NCBI GenBank assembly: GCA_017521485.1
Contig: JAFXCL010000014.1
Span: forward strand, 1-64,000
Source: Oscillospiraceae bacterium
GTDB lineage: Bacteria > Bacillota > Clostridia > Oscillospirales > Oscillospiraceae
Reading direction: 5' to 3'
Length of the DNA stretch: 64,000 bases
A program made the position numbers and the translations under genes. The notes beneath the pieces were generated by a model that did not search any database, was not told the DNA's origin, and saw nothing but the letters and a program-made list of their open reading frames with translations. Shown piece after piece: positions 51,196 to 58,701 of the stretch (position 1 is the stretch's first letter; each line of letters opens with the position of its first letter).

Positions 51196-53109
51196 TTGAA
51201 AAAAACCTTATCCCCTGCCCCAATGTCCACGATTACCTGGGCTTCTGTGGGTCAGTTCCTTTTTAATCTGCTTTTGGTTGCTGCGCCGTTCTTCCTGATC
51301 GAGCTTTACGGCAGTCTGATCCTGTCACCGTCATACAACATTGTCTTTGCGTTTGCTGCCATTTGGGCAGTATTTATCGGATGCTGCATCCTGCTGCTTC
51401 CCCGGAAGATCGGACGGATCGCCTTTGGGGTGATCTACTTTGCCCTTGCTACCTGGACTATGGCACAGTGCGGATATTATCTGGTGTTCGGCAAGATGAT
51501 GTTTGTATCCACTGTGTTCTTTGCCGGGGAAGGTGCTGGCTATCTGGGAGATATCCTTGCGGATTTTCCCGCTGTATTTTGGATCAGTATCGTGGCACTG
51601 GTGGTGACAGGTGTTCTGCTGATCTGGTTTTTCCCAAAAAAACAGCCAAAGCTTCTTGTCCGTCTGCCTTATCTTCTCATTGCCATCTTTATGTTTCTCG
51701 GTATTTATTTGCTGCCGAGGGTCGTGTTCCAGAAGGACAAGGATGTATGGGGCACACGATCAGACTATGGACAGTCTTCTTCACTCCGGGCGGCATACAA
51801 TGTGATGTACGATGCCAAGAAGGTTTATGATTTTTGTGGTGTAAATCAGCTTTTGATGCGGGATGTGTGGCGAAACCAGCTTTATCCCCTTACCCCTGCA
51901 TACCGCTCCGCCCAAAAGGAGGACATTGCCGAAATCGATGCCTATTTTGCTCAGCGGCAGGACTCCGGCGACAACGATATGACCGGTATTCTGAAAGGGA
52001 AAAATGTAGTTCTGGTGCTAATGGAGTCCATGGACGACTGGATGATCACCGAAACCGACACGCCCACGCTTTCTAAGCTGATGGATGAGGGTATCAATTT
52101 TACCGATATGTACACCCCCGGTTACGGTGCGACCCGGACACTGAACTCGGAGTTCTGCATGAACACCGGCATTTATATGCCCACCACAGGACGGTATTTA
52201 TTTAACTATGTCACCAACGACTTTAACCAGTCTATCGCTTCTCAGCTCACCGCAAACGGTTACAGCGCAGAGGTATTTCACTACAACGATCCCTCTTTTT
52301 ACAGCCGTGGAGTCATTGAGCCGGCGCTGGGCTACAATTCCTATGTATACTACGGCGATTACACCAGCGACGAGGACGCCCTCTATGATGACTGCCTGCT
52401 GTTCGACATTCCGGAGGTCAGCGATATCTTTTTCCGGGAGGGGCAGACCTTCAATACAATCATCACCCGCTCTGCCCATTTAAGCTACAAATACAACGAG
52501 GTGCTCAGCCACTACGCGCTGAAGCAGTATCCCGAATACCGGGGTATGTACGGCAGCGAGGAAGAGGACTGCGCACGGCTGAAAGCAAAGCTGGTGGATG
52601 ATATGTTTGCCCGGCTGCTTACCGAACTGGAAGCCAACGAACAGCTTGACAACACTGTAATTATCGGTATGACCGATCACTACACCTACGGATACAAGAA
52701 TATGGATGAGCTGTATGCACACTCCGGGGTAGATGATGATCTCCTACTGGAAAAGACGCCGTTTTTTGTATGGTCGACTGACTGTCCGGATTTGGAAGTA
52801 ACAAAGACGGTCAACACCTCGGATGTTGTACCAACCTTGCTGAATTTACTGGGTGTACAGTCACCCTACAATTATCTGGGTCAGGATGCTTTTGATCCGA
52901 ACTACGAGGGCTACGCCCTGTTCCCGGACGGCAGCTGGATCTCCGGCGGTGTTGCCTGTAAGGCGCAGGCAGGCGGTGGGTATAAGATCTTGGAAAACAA
53001 CGGTGAAACTGCTTTGAGCGCAGAATTTCTGGCAGAAATGTCTGATAAGGTGCAGACCTATATCCGGATCAGTAATCTACTGCTGACTACAGATTATTAC
53101 AAATCGTAA
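51196..53109 (+). CDS. LTA synthase family sulfatase-fold membrane protein
   Basis: This 637-residue protein has five N-terminal transmembrane helices (about 15-175) and an extracellular sulfatase-fold domain (about 250-600). Metal and catalytic parts are NVVLVLMESMDDWMI (Glu), the nucleophile Thr in PGYGATRTLNSEF, and IGMTDHYTYG (Asp/His). It probably transfers glycerol-phosphate in teichoic acid synthesis or a similar envelope polymer. The start is a TTG 8 bases after GGAGG. The TTG of the earlier in-frame position lies on the ribosome binding site itself and is rejected. Confidence 0.9.
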   Translation: MKKTLSPAPMSTITWASVGQFLFNLLLVAAPFFLIELYGSLILSPSYNIVFAFAAIWAVFIGCCILLLPRKIGRIAFGVIYFALATWTMAQCGYYLVFGKMMFVSTVFFAGEGAGYLGDILADFPAVFWISIVALVVTGVLLIWFFPKKQPKLLVRLPYLLIAIFMFLGIYLLPRVVFQKDKDVWGTRSDYGQSSSLRAAYNVMYDAKKVYDFCGVNQLLMRDVWRNQLYPLTPAYRSAQKEDIAEIDAYFAQRQDSGDNDMTGILKGKNVVLVLMESMDDWMITETDTPTLSKLMDEGINFTDMYTPGYGATRTLNSEFCMNTGIYMPTTGRYLFNYVTNDFNQSIASQLTANGYSAEVFHYNDPSFYSRGVIEPALGYNSYVYYGDYTSDEDALYDDCLLFDIPEVSDIFFREGQTFNTIITRSAHLSYKYNEVLSHYALKQYPEYRGMYGSEEEDCARLKAKLVDDMFARLLTELEANEQLDNTVIIGMTDHYTYGYKNMDELYAHSGVDDDLLLEKTPFFVWSTDCPDLEVTKTVNTSDVVPTLLNLLGVQSPYNYLGQDAFDPNYEGYALFPDGSWISGGVACKAQAGGGYKILENNGETALSAEFLAEMSDKVQTYIRISNLLLTTDYYKS

Positions 53110-53130
53110 ATTGTTTACAGTTAAATGGGA

Positions 53131-53161
53131 AAAGGTGCGACCGATGGTCGCACCTTTTTTT
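53131..53161 (+). terminator. Terminator of the LTA-synthase-like gene
   Basis: Twelve-bp stem AAAGGTGCGACC with its complement, GAT loop, T-run. A 15-base tandem duplication containing TTTTTGCGTACTAA follows at about 53157-53187. Confidence 0.88.
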
Positions 53162-53245
53162 GCGTACTAACTTTTTGCGTACTAAATTGTAGGAGCGTGG
53201 GTAGGTTTCCCGTAGGACGGGGGCTTGCTCCCTCGCTAGAGATTT

Positions 53246-53448
53246 CATACTTTCTCTCCGGAGAGAAAGTATGAAAAGATCCGTCGGGGACCTTCCGTAT
53301 GGTCCCCGGACTCCCCAGACGGCCTAAGGGGGAAGCGGATTGATCTTACACCATCCAACATTTCCGCCGCTCCCCCCTTAGGTATCCCTTTGGTAATTGT
53401 ACAACATCGAATTAATATAGCTGTGTGTAGGGGCGGTCATTGATTGCC
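53246..53448. repeat. 203-bp palindrome-rich repeat, copy 1
   Basis: It begins with a perfect 28-bp palindrome (half-site CATACTTTCTCTCC), then a GGGGACC/GGTCCCC hairpin. A large inverted pair (TAAGGGGGAAGCGG and its near-complement around GCCGCTCCCCCCTTA) follows, with a TAATTGTACAACATCG tail. It has copy 2 at a constant offset of 381 bases, with few differences and no gaps, and no coding region. It looks like a non-autonomous miniature element. Confidence 0.9.
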
Positions 53449-53474
53449 AGTTGGGGGTGTGGTGTTAAGGAGAC

Positions 53475-53519
53475 ATAGGAGATTGCCACAACCAGTCTGC
53501 GGACTGGTTTGGCAATGAC
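53475..53519. repeat. 45-bp inverted-repeat element, copy 1
   Basis: ATTGCC, then AACCAGTC-TGCG-GACTGGTT, then GGCAATGAC. A second copy with one difference lies at 57728-57772. The type is common in gut Firmicute intergenic regions. Confidence 0.85.
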
Positions 53520-53626
53520 ACGGAGATAGGAATGTGTTTGGCGGGAGGGCAGTGCCCCTCCCCTACGGTGAGGTTTTGAGGTGGTTGTAGGGGCGATCTG
53601 CGATCGCCCTTGGATAGCGAGAATAT

Positions 53627-53829
53627 CATACTTTCTCTCCGGAGAGAAAGTATGCAAAGATCCGCCGGGGACCTTCCGTATGGTCCCCGGACTCCCCAGA
53701 CGGCCTAAGGGGGAAGCGGATCGATCTTACAACATCCCACATTTCCGCCGCTTCCCCCTTAGATATCCCTTTGGTAATTGTACAACATCGAATTTATATG
53801 GCTGTGTGTAGAGGCAGTCATTGATCGCC
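53627..53829. repeat. 203-bp palindrome-rich repeat, copy 2
   Basis: Gapless near-copy of 53246-53448, same palindrome at the left end. Between the copies lie the 45-bp element and a GGCGATCTGCGATCGCCC palindrome (53591-53609). An internally deleted derivative is at about 57866-57905. Confidence 0.9.
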
Positions 53830-53841
53830 CGTATCGAAAAA

Positions 53842-53933
53842 GCGTCATTCTGAGCAAGCGGAGCGCGTCGAAGAATCTACGCATTTAATGTATAATCGGT
53901 GCACAGATCTTTCGACTTCGCTCAAGATGACGC
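53842..53933. repeat. MITE-like element with terminal inverted repeats
   Basis: Ends GCGTCATTCTGAGC and GCTCAAGATGACGC (12 of 14 complementary). Inner arms GTCGAAGAATCT and AGATCTTTCGAC are also complementary. 92 bases, no reading frame. Confidence 0.85.
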
Positions 53934-54032
53934 GGTATAGTGCTTCGTTATTTGATAGGGGTTGCCCGCGAAATAACAATCATTTTGCATTACAAGGGTA
54001 TCGTAGGGGATGACCTATGTGTCATTCCCCTT

Positions 54033-54078
54033 TTGGTTTTCCCTCATCCGACCCAGTGTGCGCACTGGGGCACCTTCC
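54033..54078. repeat. CCCTCATCCG-type intergenic repeat, copy 1
   Basis: TTGGTTTTCCCTCATCCG, CCAGTGTG.GCACTGGGG and CACCTTCC. A close copy is at 57989-58035, and a fragment at 63138-63157. After this copy comes a CTATAAAATC/GATTTTATAG inverted pair (54091-54131) and a GGGGAAGGC tail near 54195-54204. Confidence 0.8.
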
Positions 54079-54204
54079 GTTTGCGGTGCCCTATAAAATC
54101 TTCGGGCTTGCGCTTTTCCTCGATTTTATAGACCGCGGCACACGCTTATGCCCTGCTTCATCTGCCACCGGCAGCGCAGGCCAACGCGGCCCACAGGGGA
54201 AGGC

Positions 54205-54238
54205 AAAAAGATCCCGGGGCATCTGCCCCGGGATCTTT
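54205..54238 (-). terminator. Terminator of the large surface protein gene
   Basis: Fourteen-bp GC stem (AAGATCCCGGGGCA and complement); on the minus strand it is followed by TTTTTGCC. Confidence 0.88.
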
Positions 54239-54260
54239 GGGTTATAGATTAGGAGATCTA

Positions 54261-57200
54261 TTAGTTATAAGAGTTCTTATACATGTCGTCGCCGGAGATG
54301 GTGACATTGTTTGCGAAAACTGCGGGGTTCAAAACAAAGTTATCATAATCACCGGAGCCGACGGTTGCTACAGTGATGTAGATGCCGTCGTTTGCAGCAT
54401 ACTTAGCAGCCCAGTTAGCGGAGAATGCTGCGTCTGCAACTGCTTCACCGCTGATCGGCTCGGCAGTCTCTGTTTCTGCATTACCGGATAGCAGGGCCTT
54501 AATACGCAGCTCGGTGGTAGCACCAATCAGGTTCAGAGCGTCCTTGTTGGTGAACTTGACCTGGAACCAGTACTTAGTCATGTTGCCGGTGCCGGTGGTG
54601 GCAACGGGAACAACATCCACACTGTACAGGTGGTAGCCATCTGCACCCATGTCGTACAGGGGCAGCTGCTCATTCTTCTCATAGAAGGTGATGTCGCCGC
54701 GGATCATTGCATCACCGTCGGTGCTATCAACAATGTGTGCGCCGGGAGCAGCATAAACGGAGGTGGAATACAGGTTGTAGCCGTTCAGATCCAGAGAAAC
54801 ACCAGCAGGAATGTCCAGGTTGTTAACAACAACATTCTCGCACAGGACCACGGATTCGGTTGCCTTGGCAATCGCTTCCTCGAAAGAGCCGCAAGCAACA
54901 CCGTCAGCATAAGCAGCAGCCTGAACAGGCTCCAGCTCCAGAGAGGACAGCTTGACTGCATCGCTGTTGCCTTTCAGAACCAGAATATACTCGCCAGTCT
55001 CGGCAGCATTGAAGGATGCAGTGATGGGAGAGTTCTTGTCTGCAGCCACACCCAGCTTATTTGAATCGATCAAATAGGAAGACAGATCAACACAATCACT
55101 GAATTTAGTATAGGCTGTTTCAGCGGGGAAGAGGTATGCAGTAATGGGGTCACCCTCGGTAGTAGCATTTACAGTAACATTGTAAAGACCTGCATTCTTA
55201 ATGCGCAGACGGATACCAGCGTAGCCAGTGCCATCAGTCTTCATACGCAGACGGAGGCTACCCTCGTAGGGGCTAAAACCCTTCGTAGCAGGGCTACTGC
55301 TAGTGACAATATAATCCAATGCCCAGTCGATCTGGCCGCTTGTGAACATAGTGCCAAGAACAGCATAAGGATTAATAGATTGCGATACACCGTCATCATC
55401 AGTGTATGTGATCTTATACATATTGGCACCGGAGCCCCAAGTGAATGCAATCTCCGCACCGTTTGCCTTCTCAACAATAGCAGCCTTATAAGCGTCGTTG
55501 GTGGACAGGTCGAAGCTATAGGAGGTGGGATCATTGTTGACCTCCAGCTCAATAGCAGACAGCTTGAAGTTAATACGCTCACCGGTTCCGGGAATCTCGA
55601 AGACAAGGATATTCTCACCGGCAGTGAGAACGGAGCTAAAGATTGTATCTGCCTTTGCTGCAAAGGAAGCAAGCAGCTTGCCATTTTCCTTATAGTCTGC
55701 GACACCGTTGGTGGCGTCTGCATCATAGAGATAGACATTCAGGGCAGCATTGGCGGTAAATTCGGAACGCAGATTTACAGAGTACAGGGAGGTAGCGGGC
55801 ACATTGATGCAGAATGCAGCATACTGAGCATCAGCACTCTTATCATTGCGCATACGAAGACCTTCACCATTTACCTCGAAAACAAGGCCACTCAGGTTGC
55901 CGGGGTCAACCAGCTTCCAGTTGATGATGCCGTTATTATAATCATTTTCCAGGATCACGCCTACCTGATCGCCGGCATTATATACGCCATCCAGACCGGC
56001 AGCGGCTTGATTGGTGAATTTTTTGACCACAGGGTCGCTGGTTCCATCTGTGAAGATGGGAGCGTATCTTTCGGTGTTGAACAGGTCGAAGTTGTAAGTA
56101 ACATCTTCTACAACTTCGGTTTCATTATCCTCAGGAATCACTTCGTAGGCACGCTGCATGAGACCGAAGGATGCGACAGCAGCGTTAGACTTATTGTGCG
56201 TGAAGATCAGAACATATTCGCCGGCTTCCAGGAAAGTTCTGTTAAACAAGCCGCTGGTAACACCTTCAGCCAGCTCTACAGAGCCAACGCTATTTGCCTC
56301 CACAGCCAGAGCTGCGATGTTCTCGGCAGTGACATCAGCTTCCAGATCCTTCACATTAACCATATAAGCAGTATATGTGGGATACTCGGTAAGTACATAT
56401 GTCAGGCCAGTGTCATAAGCAGCGGTTCTGTCCTGAGAAATCTTCAGAGAATAATTACCGGAATTGGGAACCTTGATCTGCAGGGCAGTCAGTTCATTCT
56501 TTTTGGTGCGAAGCATCATATTTACATCGGTACGATAACGAAGATCGCCATCAGAAGTAGTATTAGATGCAACAAACTTCCAGTTCAGGTCGCCAGCACC
56601 GTAAGCAGCAAGGATTTCATCTGCAACACTGGACATATATGTAGAAGTATAGGCACCACTCTTCAGGAACCAAGTGCCCGGCTCTGTAGTGGGAATAGAA
56701 GTGGGGTCAGCCAGGCGGATGGGGTAGTTGACAACTTCCTGCAGCTCATACTTCGCAGCATCCTCAGCAGTCTCCAGCAGGGACATCTCGCTGATACTGT
56801 AAGCATCAGTAGTAGAAGTATAGACAACAACATACTCGCCAGCTTCCATACGGGTCTTAGCGAAGGTGATGTCAGTCTGATCGGCAGCCATATCGACAGT
56901 GCCAACATTGTACTGCTCGGTCATAACATCAGCAACACCGTTTGCAGCTGCAGCAACAACATCAAGGGGAACAATGTATGCGGTGACCGCGCCAGCCCAC
57001 TCAGTAGACTTATTGCTCCATGCAGTTGCATCATCATCGTCCGCATTCTTATCGGTGGTCAGATTCAGAGCATAGATACCGGCATCGGAAACCTTGATCT
57101 GCAGAGCAGCCCACTTGTTCAAGCCCAGACGAGCCATAAACATACGGTCTGTACGGAAAATATATTCGCCGGAAGCAGCATAGGGTTTCCAGTTCAGTTC

Positions 57201-57494
57201 TCCGTTGTCGTAGGATTTTGTGATTGTGTTTACAATACTGCCAGCTACAGCATCGCCATCATAAATAGTGATGCTCTTATAGCCAGAACCGCCAACAAAG
57301 CTAGTATTCCAGCCACTGGCGCTGGCAGAGTCTGTCTGGGTCAGATCGACCAGACGGATGGGGTATGTTTCTGCCTTCTCGGCAGCAGGGGCGACGGGTT
57401 CCACGTCATCTGCGAAGGCAACGGGGACCATCAAAGATGCCAGCATGCACAAAGTCAGCAGCAGTGCAGACAGGCGTTTGATGCTTTTCTTCAT
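54261..57494 (-). CDS. Large secreted protein with four diverged beta-rich repeats
   Basis: This 1077-residue protein has a signal peptide (MKKSIKRLSALLLTLCMLAS..PVAFA, cleaved near residue 28). Four diverged repeats of about 190 residues lie at 44-241, 257-447, 467-652 and 658-857. Each has an N-terminal YxIRL/YxFDL strand, a central GELNWK/GDLNWK/GIINWK/GQIDWA, an LRMR-type strand before xxxGxYxxxL, and an AGEYVxVxT end. The last 220 residues include FEEAIAKATESVVLCEN and IPAGVSLDLNGYNL, the beta-helix-like strand found in surface proteins. There is no LPxTG or transmembrane anchor, so the protein may be released or wall-associated. It is flanked on both sides by repeat clusters and has AGGAGG before the ATG. 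I do not recognise the family. Confidence 0.88.
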   Translation of the reverse strand: MKKSIKRLSALLLTLCMLASLMVPVAFADDVEPVAPAAEKAETYPIRLVDLTQTDSASASGWNTSFVGGSGYKSITIYDGDAVAGSIVNTITKSYDNGELNWKPYAASGEYIFRTDRMFMARLGLNKWAALQIKVSDAGIYALNLTTDKNADDDDATAWSNKSTEWAGAVTAYIVPLDVVAAAANGVADVMTEQYNVGTVDMAADQTDITFAKTRMEAGEYVVVYTSTTDAYSISEMSLLETAEDAAKYELQEVVNYPIRLADPTSIPTTEPGTWFLKSGAYTSTYMSSVADEILAAYGAGDLNWKFVASNTTSDGDLRYRTDVNMMLRTKKNELTALQIKVPNSGNYSLKISQDRTAAYDTGLTYVLTEYPTYTAYMVNVKDLEADVTAENIAALAVEANSVGSVELAEGVTSGLFNRTFLEAGEYVLIFTHNKSNAAVASFGLMQRAYEVIPEDNETEVVEDVTYNFDLFNTERYAPIFTDGTSDPVVKKFTNQAAAGLDGVYNAGDQVGVILENDYNNGIINWKLVDPGNLSGLVFEVNGEGLRMRNDKSADAQYAAFCINVPATSLYSVNLRSEFTANAALNVYLYDADATNGVADYKENGKLLASFAAKADTIFSSVLTAGENILVFEIPGTGERINFKLSAIELEVNNDPTSYSFDLSTNDAYKAAIVEKANGAEIAFTWGSGANMYKITYTDDDGVSQSINPYAVLGTMFTSGQIDWALDYIVTSSSPATKGFSPYEGSLRLRMKTDGTGYAGIRLRIKNAGLYNVTVNATTEGDPITAYLFPAETAYTKFSDCVDLSSYLIDSNKLGVAADKNSPITASFNAAETGEYILVLKGNSDAVKLSSLELEPVQAAAYADGVACGSFEEAIAKATESVVLCENVVVNNLDIPAGVSLDLNGYNLYSTSVYAAPGAHIVDSTDGDAMIRGDITFYEKNEQLPLYDMGADGYHLYSVDVVPVATTGTGNMTKYWFQVKFTNKDALNLIGATTELRIKALLSGNAETETAEPISGEAVADAAFSANWAAKYAANDGIYITVATVGSGDYDNFVLNPAVFANNVTISGDDMYKNSYN

Positions 57495-57523
57495 AAACTT
57501 TTCCTCCTGAACAATATAAATGT

Positions 57524-57590
57524 TTTTTGCACCGGACCGCCGGTGCTGGGGATTTTGGTTAATATTACCTATATTTGGACATAGGTAGAC
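57524..57590 (-). other. Leader of the surface protein gene with two hairpins
   Basis: The leader contains an ACCTAT/ATAGGT hairpin (7-base loop) and a GCACCGGC..CCGGTGC hairpin. Neither fits a riboswitch consensus I know. No promoter is convincing; a TTGCAA, 17 bp, TAAATT candidate lies about 60 bases farther upstream on the minus strand. Confidence 0.35.
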
Positions 57591-57727
57591 CCTCGCACAG
57601 TTAATTTACCATAGTTTTCCGGAAATTGCAATAGGTATTTTCGCAAATTATTAAAAAGTTGGAATTTATTTGGAATTTGTTTGTGAGTTTTGCGGAAGCA
57701 TTTTTTTGGTGCGGTGTTTGAAGTTGT

Positions 57728-57772
57728 ATAGGAGATTGCCACAACCAGTCTGCGGACTGGTTTCGCAATGAC
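57728..57772. repeat. 45-bp inverted-repeat element, copy 2
   Basis: Matches 53475-53519 with one difference (G to C). Confidence 0.85.
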
Positions 57773-57790
57773 GTGGCGGGGAGGTTTCCT

Positions 57791-57862
57791 GTAGGGCGGG
57801 GGCTTGCTCCCGCCGCCGAAACACGCACATTATTGAACGGCGGGAGCAAGCCACCGCCCTAC
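57791..57862. repeat. Long inverted repeat of the GTAGGGCGGGGGCTTGCTCC type
   Basis: Arms of about 25 bases (GTAGGGCGGGGGCTTGCTCC plus CGCCG, and its complement with one difference) surround a 20-base centre. Related short copies lie at 38436-38460 and 53213-53232, so the sequence is a dispersed intergenic repeat. Confidence 0.85.
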
Positions 57863-57865
57863 GGA

Positions 57866-57905
57866 TTTCATACTTCCTCTCCGCTTCCCCCTTAGGTATC
57901 CCTTT
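57866..57905. repeat. Internally deleted derivative of the 203-bp repeat
   Basis: It keeps the left end (ATTTCATACTTCCTCTCC) and joins directly to the right part (GCTTCCCCCTTAGGTATCCC) of the 203-bp element. After it, at 57941-57962, comes a copy of the GGCGATCTGCGATCGCCC palindrome. Confidence 0.75.
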
Positions 57906-57988
57906 GCTATCTTTTTTGTTATGTTTTTTAGAGGATTTGCGTAGGGCGATCTGCGATCGCCCGCGGAATGGCACATAGGCCGTTACTG

Positions 57989-58035
57989 TTGGTTTTTCCC
58001 TCATCCGCCCCAGTGTGGGCACTGCGGCACCTTCC
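57989..58035. repeat. CCCTCATCCG-type intergenic repeat, copy 2
   Basis: Close copy of 54033-54078, here followed by a CCTTCCCCCAGGGGAAGG hairpin. It lies just before the stop of the metallo-beta-lactamase-fold gene and may act as its terminator. Confidence 0.8.
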
Positions 58036-58065
58036 CCCAGGGGAAGGCTTTGGTCGTTCCCTACA

Positions 58066-58692
58066 TTATATAGATATTGTTTCACCCATTTTGGGGATAT
58101 GGATCTGAGGGTAGGTATTTCCGTCAATGGTCTGCTTCACCGCTTCCCACAAGCCATACGGGTCATCTGAGGGATCGGGCAAATGGAGGAGTACCAGGTG
58201 CTCAGGGGCAAGGTTTTTTGTGATCTTCCAGCCTGTGCCGATAGCATAGGCATAGGGTGCGATCAGCACATCCGGTTTTGGCAGGTCTTCTCTCCCCTGC
58301 CACTGCAAGGGGGAGCTATCCCCGGTAAACCAAATGCATTTACTTCCCAAAATAATAAAGCTTTTGTGTTCGATGTCGTCCGCTTTCCCGATATGGCGGC
58401 TTTCTACAGGCTGTACTGTAAGAGATTTGATTTCCGATATTTGAATATCCGCAGGTCCTATGACAGGACCTGCGGTTTTGATTGCATATTCGGAAACAAA
58501 AGCGGCATCGAAATGGTCTTTATGGTGGTGGGTAATGAGCAAGGCATCCAGCTTTGTTTGCAGCAGCTCGGATCGCAGCTCATCCGGGGTCGCCGGGTAG
58601 GGTTTAACCTCCCGGCTGACACCGTCCATTAAAACATTTACGCCATCAAGGGTCAGCAGAATACCTGCTGCTCCTGTTCTTTTGATCTGCAT
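58066..58692 (-). CDS. Metallo-beta-lactamase fold hydrolase
   Basis: This 208-residue protein has zinc motif THHHKDHFDA (near residues 55-64), where the usual HxHxDH reads HHHKDH. Then ESRHIG and FTGDS (metal-binding Asp) follow, as in UlaG/YqjP-like MBL proteins that act on small esters or phosphodiesters. The ATG is 9 bases past the E1 stop and has only a weak ribosome binding site, so translation is likely coupled to E1. Its role in the dehydrogenase operon is unknown. Confidence 0.85.
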   Translation of the reverse strand: MQIKRTGAAGILLTLDGVNVLMDGVSREVKPYPATPDELRSELLQTKLDALLITHHHKDHFDAAFVSEYAIKTAGPVIGPADIQISEIKSLTVQPVESRHIGKADDIEHKSFIILGSKCIWFTGDSSPLQWQGREDLPKPDVLIAPYAYAIGTGWKITKNLAPEHLVLLHLPDPSDDPYGLWEAVKQTIDGNTYPQIHIPKMGETISI

Positions 58693-58701
58693 AAGCGTAT
58701 C

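Noticed and set aside
53412..54247. Short reading frames in the repeat cluster
   Set aside because: They lie within palindromic repeats, lack ribosome binding sites and differ between repeat copies without frame conservation.
55380..57584. 734-codon plus-strand frame opposite the surface protein
   Set aside because: The minus strand has a signal peptide, repeats and AGGAGG; the plus frame has none and ends in intergenic sequence.
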